This document shows, piece by piece, positions 63,392 to 64,000 of a DNA stretch of 64,000 nucleotides (the stretch's first letter is position 1; every line of letters starts with the position of its first letter). The position numbers were made by a program, and so were the translations under genes. Under the pieces are notes generated by a model that worked only from the letters and a program-made list of their open reading frames with translations, was not told the DNA's origin and made no database searches. This DNA is from CAZUXY01 sp964624235 (lineage in GTDB: Bacteria; Spirochaetota; UBA4802; UBA5368), in contig CAZUXY010000006.1 in the NCBI GenBank assembly GCA_964624235.1, positions 1 to 64,000 on the forward strand, written 5' to 3'.

Positions 63392-63396
63392 TTTCA

Positions 63397-63424
63397 TTGA
63401 CAAAAATATCCGTTTCATTATTCT
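63397..63424 (+). promoter_or_regulatory. Promoter of the FabK-like gene
   Basis: TTGACA (63397-63402), 16 bp, TATTCT (63419-63424). The perfect operator at 63434-63450 lies just downstream of the expected start of transcription. Confidence 0.6.
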
Positions 63425-63433
63425 TCATTTTTG

Positions 63434-63450
63434 TAAGTGAGTGTCACTTA
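63434..63450 (+). promoter_or_regulatory. AGTGA-type operator upstream of the FabK-like gene
   Basis: TAAGTGA-gtg-TCACTTA is a perfect 17-bp palindrome and the best copy of the three sites (others at 42307-42323 and 63235-63251). Confidence 0.7.
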
Positions 63451-63504
63451 TTATTTTGGGCGTGTGTGTGTTGTTGTCTTTGCCGGACAGACCGGGGGTT
63501 GAAG

Positions 63505-64000
63505 GTGTTTACAACCAGGATAACCGAAATGCTGGGGATCAGGCATCCCATACTCATGGGAGGCATGCAGTGGCTATGCCGGGGCCCCTTCGTGGCGGCC
63601 GCCGCGGAAGCCGGCATAATGCCGTTTATAACCGCGGAATCATTCCCCGACGCCAAGGAACTCCGAAACGAGATACGACTTACCCGCACGCTTACCGCCA
63701 ACCCATTCGGCGTCAACATCAGCATGCTGCCCGAGGTGGTGCACCAGGAAAGGACGCTGTCGTTCGCGCAGGTGGCCGCCGAGGAGGGCGTGACCGCCGT
63801 TGAAACCGCCGGCCGCGATCCTTCATTCATTGTGTCCCTCCTTCACGAGGCCGGGGTGAAGGTGCTGCACAAGGTTCCATCCATACGTTTTGCCCGCAAG
63901 GCCGCGGAAGCCGGCGTCGACGCGATCATCATGCTGGGGCTGGAGTGCGGCGGCCATGCCGGAATGAACGGGGTTCCCATCATGGTGATCATCCCCAGGG
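63505..64000 (+). CDS. FabK/nitronate monooxygenase-like flavoprotein, C-terminus beyond the window
   Basis: An open frame from a GTG at 63505 (GGGGG ribosome site 6 nt upstream; a TTG at 63499 is an alternative) running off the end of the window, so about 165 residues are visible. The start TTRITEMLGIRHPILMGGMQWL, then NPFGVNIS and VLHKVPSIRFARKAAEAGVDAIIMLGLECGGHAG follow the FMN-dependent 2-nitropropane dioxygenase/FabK family, and it is a paralogue of the protein encoded at 31965. The gene is divergent from operon B and has its own operator. Confidence 0.8.
   Translation, partial: MFTTRITEMLGIRHPILMGGMQWLCRGPFVAAAAEAGIMPFITAESFPDAKELRNEIRLTRTLTANPFGVNISMLPEVVHQERTLSFAQVAAEEGVTAVETAGRDPSFIVSLLHEAGVKVLHKVPSIRFARKAAEAGVDAIIMLGLECGGHAGMNGVPIMVIIPR

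Noticed and set aside
63441..63803. 120-codon plus-strand frame at the right edge
   Set aside because: It is out of frame with the FabK-like gene at 63505, whose sequence clearly matches a known family.
1..64000. Insertion sequences, prophage, CRISPR array or rRNA
   Set aside because: I saw no transposase, phage structural gene, regularly spaced repeat or rRNA signature in the window.

Overview
The window is one contiguous stretch of a bacterial chromosome, most likely from a Spirochaetota member related to the Leptospirales. This rests on inference from gene content and order: a three-PASTA membrane protein next to rpe, the order rpsP-khpA-rimM-trmD-rplS-rnhB followed by a FliK-like gene, a diaminopimelate pathway gene, outer-membrane proteins and a large beta-oxidation gene set. 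No 16S rRNA or other decisive marker is present. Many genes start with TTG or GTG. Sigma-70 type TTGACA promoters are frequent and easy to see.

1-22.6 kb is mostly housekeeping. It holds a translation operon on the minus strand (rpsP to rnhB and a FliK-like gene cut by the window start), rpe and the PASTA protein, then lipid and envelope genes (phosphatidyltransferase, cell-wall amidase, GerMN-like protein, dapF, polysaccharide deacetylase). Two J-domain proteins, mntP, a tRNA-Arg(CCG), ychF, a histidine kinase, nth, two unknown genes, prmC and prfA follow.

22.6-31.9 kb is mixed: a lipoprotein, two tandem paralogous small cysteine-rich proteins of an unrecognised family in AT-rich DNA, a PlsB-like acyltransferase overlapping a lipase-like hydrolase, a phosphoesterase, a propionyl-CoA synthetase-type ligase, and an ABC exporter.

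31.9-45.9 kb and 56.5-64.0 kb carry acyl-CoA catabolism. Operon A (42249 down to 35969) encodes a BKACE-type enzyme, two DUF35 proteins, two thiolase-fold proteins that lack the catalytic Cys, a MaoC hydratase and an acyl-CoA dehydrogenase. Operon B (63084 down to 56555) encodes an acyl-CoA dehydrogenase, a double-hotdog hydratase, an SDR dehydrogenase, an HMG-CoA-synthase-like protein fused to DUF35, and a thiolase with intact catalytic residues. A 17-bp palindrome of the form AGTGA-NNN-TCACT lies at operon A, at operon B and at a divergent FabK-like gene, so the three units probably form one regulon under a TetR-type repressor. FadD, a hotdog thioesterase and a TetR gene sit between the two operons. 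The combination of acyl-CoA dehydrogenase, MaoC, DUF35 and Cys-less thiolase fold resembles the sterol side-chain retro-aldol systems of actinobacteria, so degradation of branched or isoprenoid-like acyl-CoA is a reasonable hypothesis.

45.9-56.5 kb is accessory: an RND pump with a D15-type barrel and a TolC-like protein but no adaptor gene, a metallo-beta-lactamase fold fused to two cyclic-nucleotide-binding domains, a GC-rich hairpin-rich non-coding block, a basic protein of unknown function, and a toxin-antitoxin remnant with a frameshifted toxin. I saw no IS element, CRISPR array, prophage or rRNA.
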